Origin: a virus
Length of the DNA: 64,000 nt
IMG/VR virus record: IMGVR_UViG_3300032236_000679
Span: 59,006-123,005 of that record
Direction: 5' to 3' (one strand)
Shown here: piece after piece, positions 48,602 through 57,876 of the stretch
How positions within the stretch are numbered: the stretch's first letter is position 1
How the letters are laid out: each line of letters opens with the position of its first letter
Position numbers and translations under genes: made by a program
Notes under the pieces: generated by a model
Seen by the model: the letters and a program-made list of their open reading frames with translations, nothing else
The model's database searches: none
What the model was told of the DNA's origin: nothing

Positions 48602-49895
48602 TTTCTGTCTTGCGCCGTGGACACATACTTACATAAGTCCTCAAGGTGAACGCAGACTTTGTTGCGCCAGTAGAGAACCTGCACAGAACTTTCGTCAGTA
48701 CATAGACACTGATGCAGGTACTGGTCAGTTTACACCACTGAGTCTTAAGTCATGGTGGAATAGTGAACATGTTAGAACAATACGCAGTAAGTGGCTTGCG
48801 GGTGAAATTCCCAGTGCTTGTGAAGTATGTGATAAGAAGTTGCTAAACACTGATGTCTACAAAGATTATTTTGGACACTTGTTTAAACATCTTAGACAAC
48901 AGGCAATAGATTCAACAGATTCTACTGGTTATACAACTATGGAACCTATCAGTTGGGACTATCGTTACAGTAACATTTGCAATTTCAAATGTCGTATGTG
49001 TGGAGACATGCTTAGTAGCAGTTGGGAAAGTGAAGTACTAAACAACCAAATGGTTGATTTGAACAATCCTAAAAATAATTGGTTACGACAAGATAATAGA
49101 CAACTTATAAAAGAATTTGTCAGTAATACAGTTGTTCCAGAGTTTATGGATGCTGTTGAAAATAAAAGCATTCGCGAAATATATTGGGTAGGTGGCGAAC
49201 CTTTATTATATCCGGAGCATTGGCGTGCAATGAATCGCATTGTTGAATTAAACTACGCAGACCAAGTGCGTGTGCGCTATAATACTAACTTAAGTCAAAT
49301 TAATTATAAAGGTAAGAATTTATATGATCTATTGGGAAAATTTAATAACTGGGAAATATGTGCTAGTCTCGATGGGACTGGAAGCGTTGGTGAATACATT
49401 CGCACTGGTCTTGTTTTTGACGACTGGTTGGCTAATTTTCAATTGGGCGTGGAATCGCAAAAACATCATCGTCAGATGCGTATTGACTTCACTCTCACTT
49501 TACCTGGCATGGTTGAATTGGTACGTATTGTATGTTTGGCTAATAGCCTTAGGGTTAACTTGCTTTCAAAGCTTATATTCTCTTTTTCAAACGATATACT
49601 TTTTAGTCCTCTAGCATTACCACGAGATATATTAATTCTATGGATTGAAAAGATACAGGAAGATATACGACCGCATATCACTGCACGTACTCAGTCAGCA
49701 TGGGATACATTAGAGCAACTTAAAACAAGAGCAACTTTTGAAGAAGAATATGGAATGGAATCTGCTGTTAGTGGCAGGAAAAAAGGTAAAGCCCATATAT
49801 TAAAGTTGGAATCTATTAGAAAAGATGCTAAATTAAACATGGAAGATATTCTAAGCGAGTATCAGCCAGCACTAGATTGGTGGAAAAGTATATGA
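48594..49895 (+). CDS. Radical SAM protein 5 of 5 (twitch-type)
   Basis: A 433-residue protein from ATG 48594 (MNDFCLAPWTHTYIS), overlapping the upstream stop by 8 nt; the frame also extends upstream to a GTG at 48531, which would break the family N-terminus. CLAPW, GERRLCCAS and CEVCDKK form the auxiliary cysteine set; CNFKCRMC is at about 129-136, and VGGEPLLY follows. It is the last of five consecutive copies. All retain the CxxxCxxC motif, so none looks like a pseudogene. Confidence 0.88.
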   Translation: MNDFCLAPWTHTYISPQGERRLCCASREPAQNFRQYIDTDAGTGQFTPLSLKSWWNSEHVRTIRSKWLAGEIPSACEVCDKKLLNTDVYKDYFGHLFKHLRQQAIDSTDSTGYTTMEPISWDYRYSNICNFKCRMCGDMLSSSWESEVLNNQMVDLNNPKNNWLRQDNRQLIKEFVSNTVVPEFMDAVENKSIREIYWVGGEPLLYPEHWRAMNRIVELNYADQVRVRYNTNLSQINYKGKNLYDLLGKFNNWEICASLDGTGSVGEYIRTGLVFDDWLANFQLGVESQKHHRQMRIDFTLTLPGMVELVRIVCLANSLRVNLLSKLIFSFSNDILFSPLALPRDILILWIEKIQEDIRPHITARTQSAWDTLEQLKTRATFEEEYGMESAVSGRKKGKAHILKLESIRKDAKLNMEDILSEYQPALDWWKSI

Positions 49896-50983
49896 CTGTA
49901 ATTGTCACTGTTAGAAATCCTGTAACTAAATCAGATTATTTACAACTCTATATTGAGCCAAATAGTTCAGAATTGGCACAGGATTGGCAATTGGCTCTTG
50001 CAAGAGAATTACAGAAGAAAAGTCCAATTGAGAAAAATTATTGTTGGCATGGATGGCCCGATAGTCAGCGTAATTTAGAATTTTTATGTGCTGAACTTAA
50101 CAAACATATTAAAAGATTAAATGAAAATCTAAAAGGATATAAGACAATTGATCTTATTGATCCATCTACAATCATGCTGCCATTAACTGGCATTAATGAA
50201 GATGGTAAACGTGGCGGCAGTGTAAATCACGATGTTATGAATCTAGTTCATAATCATTTTGAAATTTTACAGGGAACTGTTGGCAATATGAGTCATTGGT
50301 ATAAGGAAGCCAATCCTAAGACAAAATATAGCATTAGACAACTTAACAATCTATGTCATGAAATTGAAACTCTCTGCTTGAGTATTCGTAAGAAGTTTTA
50401 TACACCTGAATGGATTAGACCCAGTAGCATTGTAACTTTTCTAAATGCACAGCGATTTAGATTGAATGATATTCATAGACAGGGGTTCCTAACTAACAGT
50501 TATGATAGACGTTTTGGTTATATCTACATGCACTGGGCACAGATTGGTAAAACTCTTTACGAAGTATTTCGTGATGAAAATGGTGCAGACATAGATCAGG
50601 CAGTATGTGATGCAATAACTCATCTTGAATACTACAGTGGTGAGTTTGACATTGAATGGGGCAAAGATGTCACATATAATAACGATCAGCCTTGGCATAC
50701 TAAAGAAATGAATGCATTCAATGAATGGTTAATTCGTAATAGATTTAATCCTAAGGATCCTAATCTAAGTCTTGGCTATTTAGAAATTGGGCACATTGAT
50801 TTAAAGCGTAGTTTTGGCACAACAGATATGTTTAAGATTTGGGAAATTATGAATAACAGGCTTGATATCTACAGTATTGAATGTATGGGTAATACTGCTT
50901 ATTATGATTACAGTTGGGCTGATGATGATCACGAAGAAAAGCAAATTGAATTTTTAATTCCTGGCTACAAATCGCATGTATGA
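49892..50983 (+). CDS. Unknown protein coupled to the radical SAM cluster
   Basis: A 363-residue protein from ATG 49892 (ATGA overlap with the previous stop); a TTG at 49877 is less likely. It begins with a beta-strand (MTVIVTVRNP), then a helical region (WQLALARELQ, NLEFLCAELNKHIKRLNENL). SVNHDVMNLVHNHFEILQ and a His/Trp-rich middle follow (YIYMHWAQIGKTLYEVF). No known motif is recognised. Conserved acidic and histidine residues hint at metal binding, but this is speculative. It links the radical SAM block to the giant repeat protein, overlapping the latter by 8 nt. Confidence 0.6.
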   Translation: MTVIVTVRNPVTKSDYLQLYIEPNSSELAQDWQLALARELQKKSPIEKNYCWHGWPDSQRNLEFLCAELNKHIKRLNENLKGYKTIDLIDPSTIMLPLTGINEDGKRGGSVNHDVMNLVHNHFEILQGTVGNMSHWYKEANPKTKYSIRQLNNLCHEIETLCLSIRKKFYTPEWIRPSSIVTFLNAQRFRLNDIHRQGFLTNSYDRRFGYIYMHWAQIGKTLYEVFRDENGADIDQAVCDAITHLEYYSGEFDIEWGKDVTYNNDQPWHTKEMNAFNEWLIRNRFNPKDPNLSLGYLEIGHIDLKRSFGTTDMFKIWEIMNNRLDIYSIECMGNTAYYDYSWADDDHEEKQIEFLIPGYKSHV

Positions 50984-53900
50984 TACTTTTTACTTTGATA
51001 AAGATTTAGATAGGGCTAAACAACAGGCCATTATGGAAAGTCAAACCGAATATGCTTGGGTATTATACAAAGGTGTAGACTACAGCAACTTTGACTTGCG
51101 ATTTGTTCCAAGTAAATTTAAGAAATCTTATGCACATACTTGGGGAAGTCATAATAATCAAAATAGTCATACAACTTGGCTATTACCCATAGAACAAATT
51201 AGAAAAAATCAATCAGTTGAAATTGAACAACACGATATTGTACTGCCAGCAAAAAATATTTTAGGATGGCAGTGGATCACTGATAAAAGAATAGATTATA
51301 CCAATTTCAATTTCAATTGGCTTCCTGATGAGTGGGATTGGGATAAGAACCATGCCTTTACTATGAAAGGCACAACAAAGTTATCTTATACATTCTTGCA
51401 AAAAGAAGGTGCAGTAGAAACAGTTTATCATCCTGCAGAATTAGAGTTTATGTCTGACATAGTTGATGATGAATGGGTATGGGAAACTGATAGTCGTATT
51501 GATTATACAAATTTTGACTTTACTTGGCTACCTGATGCATGGGACATAGACAAAGTACACTGTTTCTGTATGCAAGGGCTAGAACAATTAAATTATACAC
51601 GTTTATACAACAGCAAGCACAAGCAAACTGAATCAAAATTTCATGCTACTAATCTAAAATTTAAGCCTAATGCTGCCGCAGACGAATGGGTATGGGAAAC
51701 TGATAGTCGTATTGATTATACAAATTTTGACTTTATTTGGCTACCTGATGCATGGGACATAAACAAGGAACATTGTTTTGTCATGCAGGGTACAACTCAA
51801 CTAAGTTATACTCGTTTATACAATGCAAAAGCGACTATTGTTGAAACAAAATATCATAAGTCTTCATTGACATTTAAGCCTAATGCTGCCGCAGACGAAT
51901 GGGTATGGGAAACTGATAGTCGTATTGATTATACAAATTTTGACTTTACTTGGCTACCTGACGCATTTGATCTCGATAAAGATCATTATTTTTGTATGGA
52001 TGGCTGTGAACAGTTAAGTTATACACGACTTTATAATACAAAGCACGAACGAACTGAATCAAAATATCATAAATCTAATTTAAGATTCCTTCCAGGATCT
52101 GCTACTGACGAATGGGTATGGGAAACTGACAGTCGTATTGATTATTCAAACTTTGATTTTAATTGGTTACCTAACGAATGGGATAAGGATAAAGTTCATT
52201 ACTTCTGTATGCGTGGATGTAAACAGTTAAGTTATACACGTTTAATTAACTTAAAGCATAAAAGCAAGGGTAACAAATATCATTCTGCTGATCTTATGTT
52301 TAAACCCGGTGCTGCCGCAGACGAATGGGTATGGGAAACTGACAGTCGTATTGATTACACAAACTTTGATTTTACTTGGCTCCCAGATGAATGGGATATG
52401 AATAAAGATCATCTTTTTTGCATGAACGGATTAACGCAATTAAGTTATACTCGCTTGTATAATAAAAAGAAAGAACGTGTAAGTAAGAAGTTTCATAAAT
52501 CAACGCTCAAGTTTAAGCCTAAGGCCGCCGCAGAAGAATGGATATGGGAAACTGATAGTCGTATTGATTACACAAACTTTGATTTTACTTGGCTTCCAGA
52601 TGCATTTGACTGTGATAAAGTGCATGAATTTTGTATGCGGGGAAAGGAACAACTTAGTTACACACGATTGTATAATGCTAAGTGTAAACAAATTGAATCA
52701 AAGTTTCATTCTGCTGATTTAGATTTTATTCCGGGTGCAGCCAAAGACGAATGGGTGTGGGAAACTGATAGTCGTATTGATTACAGCAAGTTTGACTTTA
52801 CTTGGTTGCCTGACGCATGGGACAGAGATAAAGATCACTATTTCTGTATGCGTGGTCTAGAACAATTAAGTTATACTCGCTTATACAACTCTAAATTCAA
52901 ACAGACAACTGCAAAATTTCATATGTCAACCCTTGAATTTAACCCTGGTGCTGCTAATGACGAATGGGTGTGGGAAAAAGATGAACGTATTGATTATACA
53001 GGCTTTGACTTTACTTGGCTTCCTGATGCATGGGAAAAAGAATATGCACACTGCTTCTGTATACAAGGCAAGGAGCAGTTAAGTTACACTAAGTTAATTA
53101 ATATTAAACATAATGTGCAGGGTAAGAACAAGTTTTATGAATCTAATTTACAGTTCATCGATAAAACATCTAAGTTTACCCGCGAAGAAATTGAACATAT
53201 TAGAGACTTGCCCGAATGGATTTGGGAAATTGATCGACGGATTGATTATACTAATTTCAATTTTGACTGGTTACCTGATGCATGGGAAAAGGAATATTCT
53301 CATTGGTTCTGTATGCAGGATAAAGAACAGTTAAGTTATACACGCTTAATTAATACAAAGCATAATGAAAAAGATAAGAATAAGTTTTATGCTGCCGATT
53401 TAAAATTTACGCAGCCAACAACTATCATTGAATGGCCTAACTTTGCTGAAGCAATGCTTACTGGAGATGATTGGTTTGATTGTTTAGTTAATTGGGTAGT
53501 ACAGCAAAACATCCAACAAGAATGGGTGTGGGTTGTTGACAGTAGAATTGATTATACAAAGTTTGATTTTAACTGGTTACCTGATCGTGATGGATTACCT
53601 TACATACATTGTTTTAGTATGCAAGGGCATGAAAAATTAAGTTATACATGGCTAGTGAACACTAACAGTTTGCGAGATAGACAATACAAATTTATTAAAA
53701 GCAATCTTAAATTTCTCAAACCACATGCTGATACTGTTGTATTAGATATGGGCTTTAACAATAATAATTTCGTACATTATCAAAAGAAACTACGTTTTAC
53801 CGGCACAATGGAAGCAATGTTATCCAGTGCTGTTAAACGTGCAACTAATGAATGGTTGCACGTAATCAGTACATGTTGCGATTATATGATGTTTGACTTT

Positions 53901-55013
53901 ACATGGTTACCAGACTTAGATCAAGTTGAATATACACAATGCTGGCCCAGTAATGATCAAGAGAAGGGCGATACTTTTCTAATTCATATCCCAACTTATC
54001 TACGCACTGGTAAATTTGAATTTAATTTTGATCACGAAAGTGTACTTAGAGTACCATGGCCTCCTTTTGTATATAATGAAGATAGTTTAGCAGAAGCATT
54101 GAACAATCATCCGCGTATGTCAAGTTTGTATGTTGCCTACTATAAACAGAATTCAGTTATTAATAGATTCCCATCACCTTGCTTATGGGATAAACGACCT
54201 GTTGTTGGATTAAATCTATGCAACAGTGTAAGTCTTGTTCCGCGAGATTGTGTGGTAAAAGAAGAAATATACGAGTACCCTTATCTTAAACGACATGCAA
54301 ATATGGCTAGAAATAGTGAATTGGATGTTGTCTTTATTCATAATGGTGAAAAAGATTCAGGCGTAAATCTAACTAGATGCAATTTAACTATGCCCAGCAA
54401 TATGAATTTGAGAATAAGCAGTGGTGTAAATGGCAGACTTAAAGCATACCAAACTGCTGCTGAATTAAGCAGTACAGATTGGTTCCTTGCTGTATTTGCC
54501 AAGTGTCATATGACGGAATCATTTAGATCTTTCTCATGGCGTCCTGACTATTGGCAGAAACCCAAGCATTATATCTTCCATAATCATAATGTTGATCTTG
54601 ATCTAACGTACGGACACATGGCACCAATTGCATATAATAAAAAGTTAATGCTTGAGAATAAAGGCGGTCTTGACATGACACTGGCTCAGGAACATGCTGT
54701 TATACCAATTGTTCTAAGTGAGACACAACTTACTGATCCATGGGATACTTGGCGTACTGCTTTCCGCGAAACTGTTAAGTTGCTTTACTATTCAAAGACT
54801 GACGACAGCATTGAATTAAAATATAGATTACACAAGTGGCTTAATGCTGAAGAGCAATGGTCTAAACACAATCCATGGTATCAATATGGATCAAAAGATG
54901 CAAAGGATTTCTTTGATAGTGTTGATGGCGATTGGGGATGGATTATGGTTACAAACGAATGGGATTGGCTGCGTAAGCGATTTAATGCACTATATCCTAC
55001 ACAGCAAACTTAA
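50976..55013 (+). CDS. 1345-residue tandem-repeat protein with C-terminal glycosyltransferase-like domain
   Basis: The protein has about 12-13 related units. The core consensus is EWVWETDSRIDYTNFDF, then WLPDAWDxDK, FCMxGxEQLSYTRLYN and a variable basic tail ending LxFxPGAAxD. Eight successive units start every 71 residues without indels; outer copies diverge. After the repeats, a C-terminal region (about 1080-1345) resembles the gene at 42462: LDVVFIHNGEKDSGVN, AYQTAAELSSTDWFLAVFAK and WRTAFRETVKLL. FSWRPDYWQKPKHYIFHNHN in that domain aligns with the repeat core, so the repeats look like multiplied pieces of a glycosyltransferase-like domain. The role is unknown: a scaffold, binding array or modified substrate. 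No signal peptide. It ends overlapping the convergent aminotransferase gene by 17 nt. Confidence 0.7.
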   Translation: MYDTFYFDKDLDRAKQQAIMESQTEYAWVLYKGVDYSNFDLRFVPSKFKKSYAHTWGSHNNQNSHTTWLLPIEQIRKNQSVEIEQHDIVLPAKNILGWQWITDKRIDYTNFNFNWLPDEWDWDKNHAFTMKGTTKLSYTFLQKEGAVETVYHPAELEFMSDIVDDEWVWETDSRIDYTNFDFTWLPDAWDIDKVHCFCMQGLEQLNYTRLYNSKHKQTESKFHATNLKFKPNAAADEWVWETDSRIDYTNFDFIWLPDAWDINKEHCFVMQGTTQLSYTRLYNAKATIVETKYHKSSLTFKPNAAADEWVWETDSRIDYTNFDFTWLPDAFDLDKDHYFCMDGCEQLSYTRLYNTKHERTESKYHKSNLRFLPGSATDEWVWETDSRIDYSNFDFNWLPNEWDKDKVHYFCMRGCKQLSYTRLINLKHKSKGNKYHSADLMFKPGAAADEWVWETDSRIDYTNFDFTWLPDEWDMNKDHLFCMNGLTQLSYTRLYNKKKERVSKKFHKSTLKFKPKAAAEEWIWETDSRIDYTNFDFTWLPDAFDCDKVHEFCMRGKEQLSYTRLYNAKCKQIESKFHSADLDFIPGAAKDEWVWETDSRIDYSKFDFTWLPDAWDRDKDHYFCMRGLEQLSYTRLYNSKFKQTTAKFHMSTLEFNPGAANDEWVWEKDERIDYTGFDFTWLPDAWEKEYAHCFCIQGKEQLSYTKLINIKHNVQGKNKFYESNLQFIDKTSKFTREEIEHIRDLPEWIWEIDRRIDYTNFNFDWLPDAWEKEYSHWFCMQDKEQLSYTRLINTKHNEKDKNKFYAADLKFTQPTTIIEWPNFAEAMLTGDDWFDCLVNWVVQQNIQQEWVWVVDSRIDYTKFDFNWLPDRDGLPYIHCFSMQGHEKLSYTWLVNTNSLRDRQYKFIKSNLKFLKPHADTVVLDMGFNNNNFVHYQKKLRFTGTMEAMLSSAVKRATNEWLHVISTCCDYMMFDFTWLPDLDQVEYTQCWPSNDQEKGDTFLIHIPTYLRTGKFEFNFDHESVLRVPWPPFVYNEDSLAEALNNHPRMSSLYVAYYKQNSVINRFPSPCLWDKRPVVGLNLCNSVSLVPRDCVVKEEIYEYPYLKRHANMARNSELDVVFIHNGEKDSGVNLTRCNLTMPSNMNLRISSGVNGRLKAYQTAAELSSTDWFLAVFAKCHMTESFRSFSWRPDYWQKPKHYIFHNHNVDLDLTYGHMAPIAYNKKLMLENKGGLDMTLAQEHAVIPIVLSETQLTDPWDTWRTAFRETVKLLYYSKTDDSIELKYRLHKWLNAEEQWSKHNPWYQYGSKDAKDFFDSVDGDWGWIMVTNEWDWLRKRFNALYPTQQT
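51471..53173 (+). repeat. Tandem 213-bp in-frame repeats
   Basis: Copies of GAATGGGTATGGGAAACTGA (or close variants) start at 51471, 51684, 51897, 52110, 52323, 52536, 52749 and 52962, exactly 213 bp apart. Further diverged copies start at 53214 and 53520, after longer spacing. Parts of neighbouring units are nearly identical at DNA level, pointing to recent amplification or gene conversion. Confidence 0.9.
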
Positions 55014-56079
55014 CTACTTCAACAACTTTCTCAACTTCTGCATCAGTCATATGCCAATGATTAGGCAAACTAATGCATCTACCTTTTAGATTAGATGCAT
55101 TTGGACAATAATCAACTTTTGTTTTATATGCAGTATAATGATGCAGAGGTTTATCGTAATGACTTGCAAATTCAATATTATGTAATGATAGGAAAGTTTT
55201 TAATACTTCAGGGTTGGTAGGAGCAATTTCAAAAACATAATTTGTATGAGTGCAGCAATAATTGCGATTTGGCATTTCAATTTTATCTTCAAGTTCTAAA
55301 CGATAGTACCAAGATATTTCACTTTTGCGACGCATATTATCATCAAAGTTTTGATATTTGACATTTAAAACTGCTGCTTGTACAGCGTCAATACGACAAT
55401 TAAGTCCTGGCTGTATAACATCTCCGTTGTGTTTACCTTGCACACAGAATGTTTTTAGTTGTTCAACTGTATAGTTTTTACTGACAATGGCACCTGCGTT
55501 ACCCATTGCCCCAAGATTCTTAAGAGGATTAAAACTAAGAGCAAGACTATCGCAGTAATCAATTTGATGAAAGTAATCATAAAACAATTCAAAACTCTGT
55601 GCCGCATCAACTATAAGTTTAACTTTATAATGATCGCACAATCTTTTAAATCTTGTTAGATCAACGCCTTGCCCATATAGATCAACTACAACTACTGCGC
55701 TGACATTTTTAAGTCTATCAAGATATTCTGCTAGCCGTGTAAAATCCATAAGCCAGCATTTATCGATATCGACAAAAGCAGGAATAAGTCCTGCGGCAAC
55801 AACCGCATTAGCAGTTGCTACATATGTCATTGCAGGAACAAGTACTGTACTACCTTTGGGTAAATTGGCAATTTGTAAAGCAGTAATAAGAGCATTAGTA
55901 CCTGAATTTGTAGCAACGCAACTGGCATTGTTATACAAACGACTGACTAAACTTTCAAATTCATCAACTGCTTCGTTAGCAAAATATTGTCCGCTTGTGG
56001 ACACAGTCATTATTGCATTTTGAATTTGATTGCGTTGATCTTCGTATTGCTCTTTTAAATTATAAAATTTAATAGACAT
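54997..56079 (-). CDS. DegT/DnrJ/EryC1-type PLP aminotransferase
   Basis: A 360-residue protein of the sugar aminotransferase (DegT/StrS) family. Motifs are the PLP-binding ATNSGTNALITALQ, VPAMTYVATANAVVAAGLIP, DLYGQGVD, and VDAAQSF with Asp158. The Schiff-base lysine is at SFNPLKNLG (Lys187). Such enzymes aminate keto-sugar nucleotides in surface-polysaccharide pathways. It is the last gene of the minus-strand operon, overlapping the epimerase gene by 11 nt. It ends in TAG with an in-frame TAA five codons later. Substrate unknown. Confidence 0.93.
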   Translation of the reverse strand: MSIKFYNLKEQYEDQRNQIQNAIMTVSTSGQYFANEAVDEFESLVSRLYNNASCVATNSGTNALITALQIANLPKGSTVLVPAMTYVATANAVVAAGLIPAFVDIDKCWLMDFTRLAEYLDRLKNVSAVVVVDLYGQGVDLTRFKRLCDHYKVKLIVDAAQSFELFYDYFHQIDYCDSLALSFNPLKNLGAMGNAGAIVSKNYTVEQLKTFCVQGKHNGDVIQPGLNCRIDAVQAAVLNVKYQNFDDNMRRKSEISWYYRLELEDKIEMPNRNYCCTHTNYVFEIAPTNPEVLKTFLSLHNIEFASHYDKPLHHYTAYKTKVDYCPNASNLKGRCISLPNHWHMTDAEVEKVVEVVKFAV

Positions 56080-57013
56080 GACTGTAATTACGCATCCAAT
56101 CTACATATTGCTTTACGCCGTTAGTAAAATCTATTTTTGGTCTATAGCCTAAATGTTCTTGAGCCTTTGAAATATCCAACGCACCTCTTTGTGGTTCGTC
56201 GGATGGCTTTTGTTCACTTATATGTACAAGTCCTAAACTTCCAATAGTTTTATGAACAAGATATGCTGCTTCTGCTAAACTACGTGCTTCACCTCTTGTT
56301 AAATTATATACTTCTCCAGCAACACCATGTTCTTCTGCTTGTCTAATACCTCGAGCAAGATCATTGACATGTGTAAAGTCCAATAGACTTGCAGGATTTA
56401 AAACAGCAATATCTTTATTGTTTAATAGTGCATTGATCCAAGTTCCCAGTACACGATTGATATTATCACCTGGACCATATACAGCACTGGGTCTAACAAT
56501 AACAGTATTATCGCAGGCTAATTTAGCAAGATCTTCGCCATGTGCCTTCAACATTCCATATAAGTTAATAGGTTTAAGTGGCTCATTCTCAGGCATTGGC
56601 ATACGAGTAAAATTACCATAGGCCATACTGCTGCTGACGTAAACCATTCGTGCGCCAATCTCTTCAGCAAATTCAGCAACGGTAAATGTGTTACTGTTCA
56701 TTTGACTTGTGGCAATAAATTTTTCTTCCATTACTGCTCGTTGATTAGGATGGCTGGCAAGATGAATTATGCTACGTGGTTTCAATCCGTCTAGTTTATC
56801 CCTAATAGAAAAAGTTAAACTACAGTTAGATTGAATAAATGATAATTTCTTATGATCGACATATTCCATTCGATATTTTGTAAGAGCAGGATGTTGATGA
56901 TGTTTGTTTAAATTATCAACAATAGTAACTTTGAACCCTTCATCTAAGTACTGACGTGTTAGTACATGGCCGATAAAGCCCATGCCGCCTGTAATTAGAA
57001 CATGTTTGCTCAT
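56069..57013 (-). CDS. NAD-dependent sugar epimerase/dehydratase (SDR family)
   Basis: A 314-residue extended short-chain dehydrogenase. The Rossmann motif is VLITGGMGFIGHVL; the catalytic region is YVSSSMAYG and NLYGMLKAHGE (YxxxK), followed by RPSAVYGPGD. It is probably a nucleotide-sugar 4-epimerase or dehydratase preparing substrate for the neighbouring aminotransferase. It overlaps thyA by 4 nt (ATGA). A NAD cofactor is inferred from the GxxGxxG pattern. Exact sugar unknown. Confidence 0.93.
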   Translation of the reverse strand: MSKHVLITGGMGFIGHVLTRQYLDEGFKVTIVDNLNKHHQHPALTKYRMEYVDHKKLSFIQSNCSLTFSIRDKLDGLKPRSIIHLASHPNQRAVMEEKFIATSQMNSNTFTVAEFAEEIGARMVYVSSSMAYGNFTRMPMPENEPLKPINLYGMLKAHGEDLAKLACDNTVIVRPSAVYGPGDNINRVLGTWINALLNNKDIAVLNPASLLDFTHVNDLARGIRQAEEHGVAGEVYNLTRGEARSLAEAAYLVHKTIGSLGLVHISEQKPSDEPQRGALDISKAQEHLGYRPKIDFTNGVKQYVDWMRNYSHVY

Positions 57014-57876
57014 ACTGCCATCTCTGCTTTAATAGTTGGGTGTGACTGATAATTGACAAGATTGCAATCATCTACAGTGACAGAATACAAACTATTAACA
57101 TTACTAATATCAAGAGTTGGAAAGTCATATGGTTGCCTTGTTAATTGCGTTTCAACTGCATCGATATGATTCTTGTAGATATGAACATCTCCAAATGTAA
57201 GGATAAGTTCACCAACAGTAGCGCCGATCTCTTTAGCAATGAGATGTGTAAACAATGCGTATGATGCAATGTTAAATGGCACTCCTAAAAATACATCGGC
57301 GCTACGTTGATACATCTGACAACTTAGAACATTGTTTCTAAGGTAAAACTGCATGAAAGCATGGCATGGTGGAAGCGCCATTTTCTCAAGGTCCCCTGGG
57401 TTCCAGGCTGAAATGATGTGTCTTCTACTATTGGGATCTTTATTTAATCCTTCGATGAGATTTTTAAGTTGGTCTGTTTCGGTGTAACTGTATGTACCGT
57501 TGAAGATGGGACTACGCCAGTTACGCCATTGCACACCGTAGATTCTACCGAGGTCTCCGTCAAATCGTGCCTTGGGAAGCCAGTAATCTGCCTCTGCATT
57601 GGCAGTCCATATAGTCTTCTTAGACTTGTCTCGGGTTCCAAACTGAATTTCAGCAAGTCTTCTTTCATCACCTGATCCTTCTATAAACCAAATTAGTTCT
57701 GCTACAACTGATCTCCACGCTAATTTCTTTGTTGTGATAGCAGGGAAGCCTGCTGCCAAATCGAAACGCAGTTGCTCTCCAAAGAGACTTAGCGTTCCTA
57801 CCCCTGTGCGATCAGTTGTAGAGATACCTGTTTCTAATATACGTTCGCATAAATCTAAATAATTTAACTCTGTCAT
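57010..57876 (-). CDS. thyA: Thymidylate synthase (ThyA)
   Basis: A 288-residue ThyA-type enzyme that methylates dUMP with methylenetetrahydrofolate. The start MTELNYL at 57876 overlaps the DHFR stop (ATGA), which decides against the ATG at 57888. Motifs: TGVGTLSLFG, the active site ALPPCHAFMQFYL (Cys171), DPNSRRHIISAWNP and YQRSADVFLGVPFNIASYAL. Length is close to T4 td (286). No intron is present. With DHFR it forms the dTMP supply module common in T4-like phages. Confidence 0.97.
   Translation of the reverse strand: MTELNYLDLCERILETGISTTDRTGVGTLSLFGEQLRFDLAAGFPAITTKKLAWRSVVAELIWFIEGSGDERRLAEIQFGTRDKSKKTIWTANAEADYWLPKARFDGDLGRIYGVQWRNWRSPIFNGTYSYTETDQLKNLIEGLNKDPNSRRHIISAWNPGDLEKMALPPCHAFMQFYLRNNVLSCQMYQRSADVFLGVPFNIASYALFTHLIAKEIGATVGELILTFGDVHIYKNHIDAVETQLTRQPYDFPTLDISNVNSLYSVTVDDCNLVNYQSHPTIKAEMAV

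Noticed and set aside
51471-53173. CRISPR-like array
   Set aside because: The repeat unit is 213 bp, in frame and coding throughout; there are no short palindromic repeats with unique spacers.
50976-55013. Ribosomal-peptide precursor identity for the repeat protein
   Set aside because: The repeats are domain-sized and similar to a glycosyltransferase-like region, with no leader/core layout. A multi-site substrate role stays possible, so it is kept only as a hypothesis.
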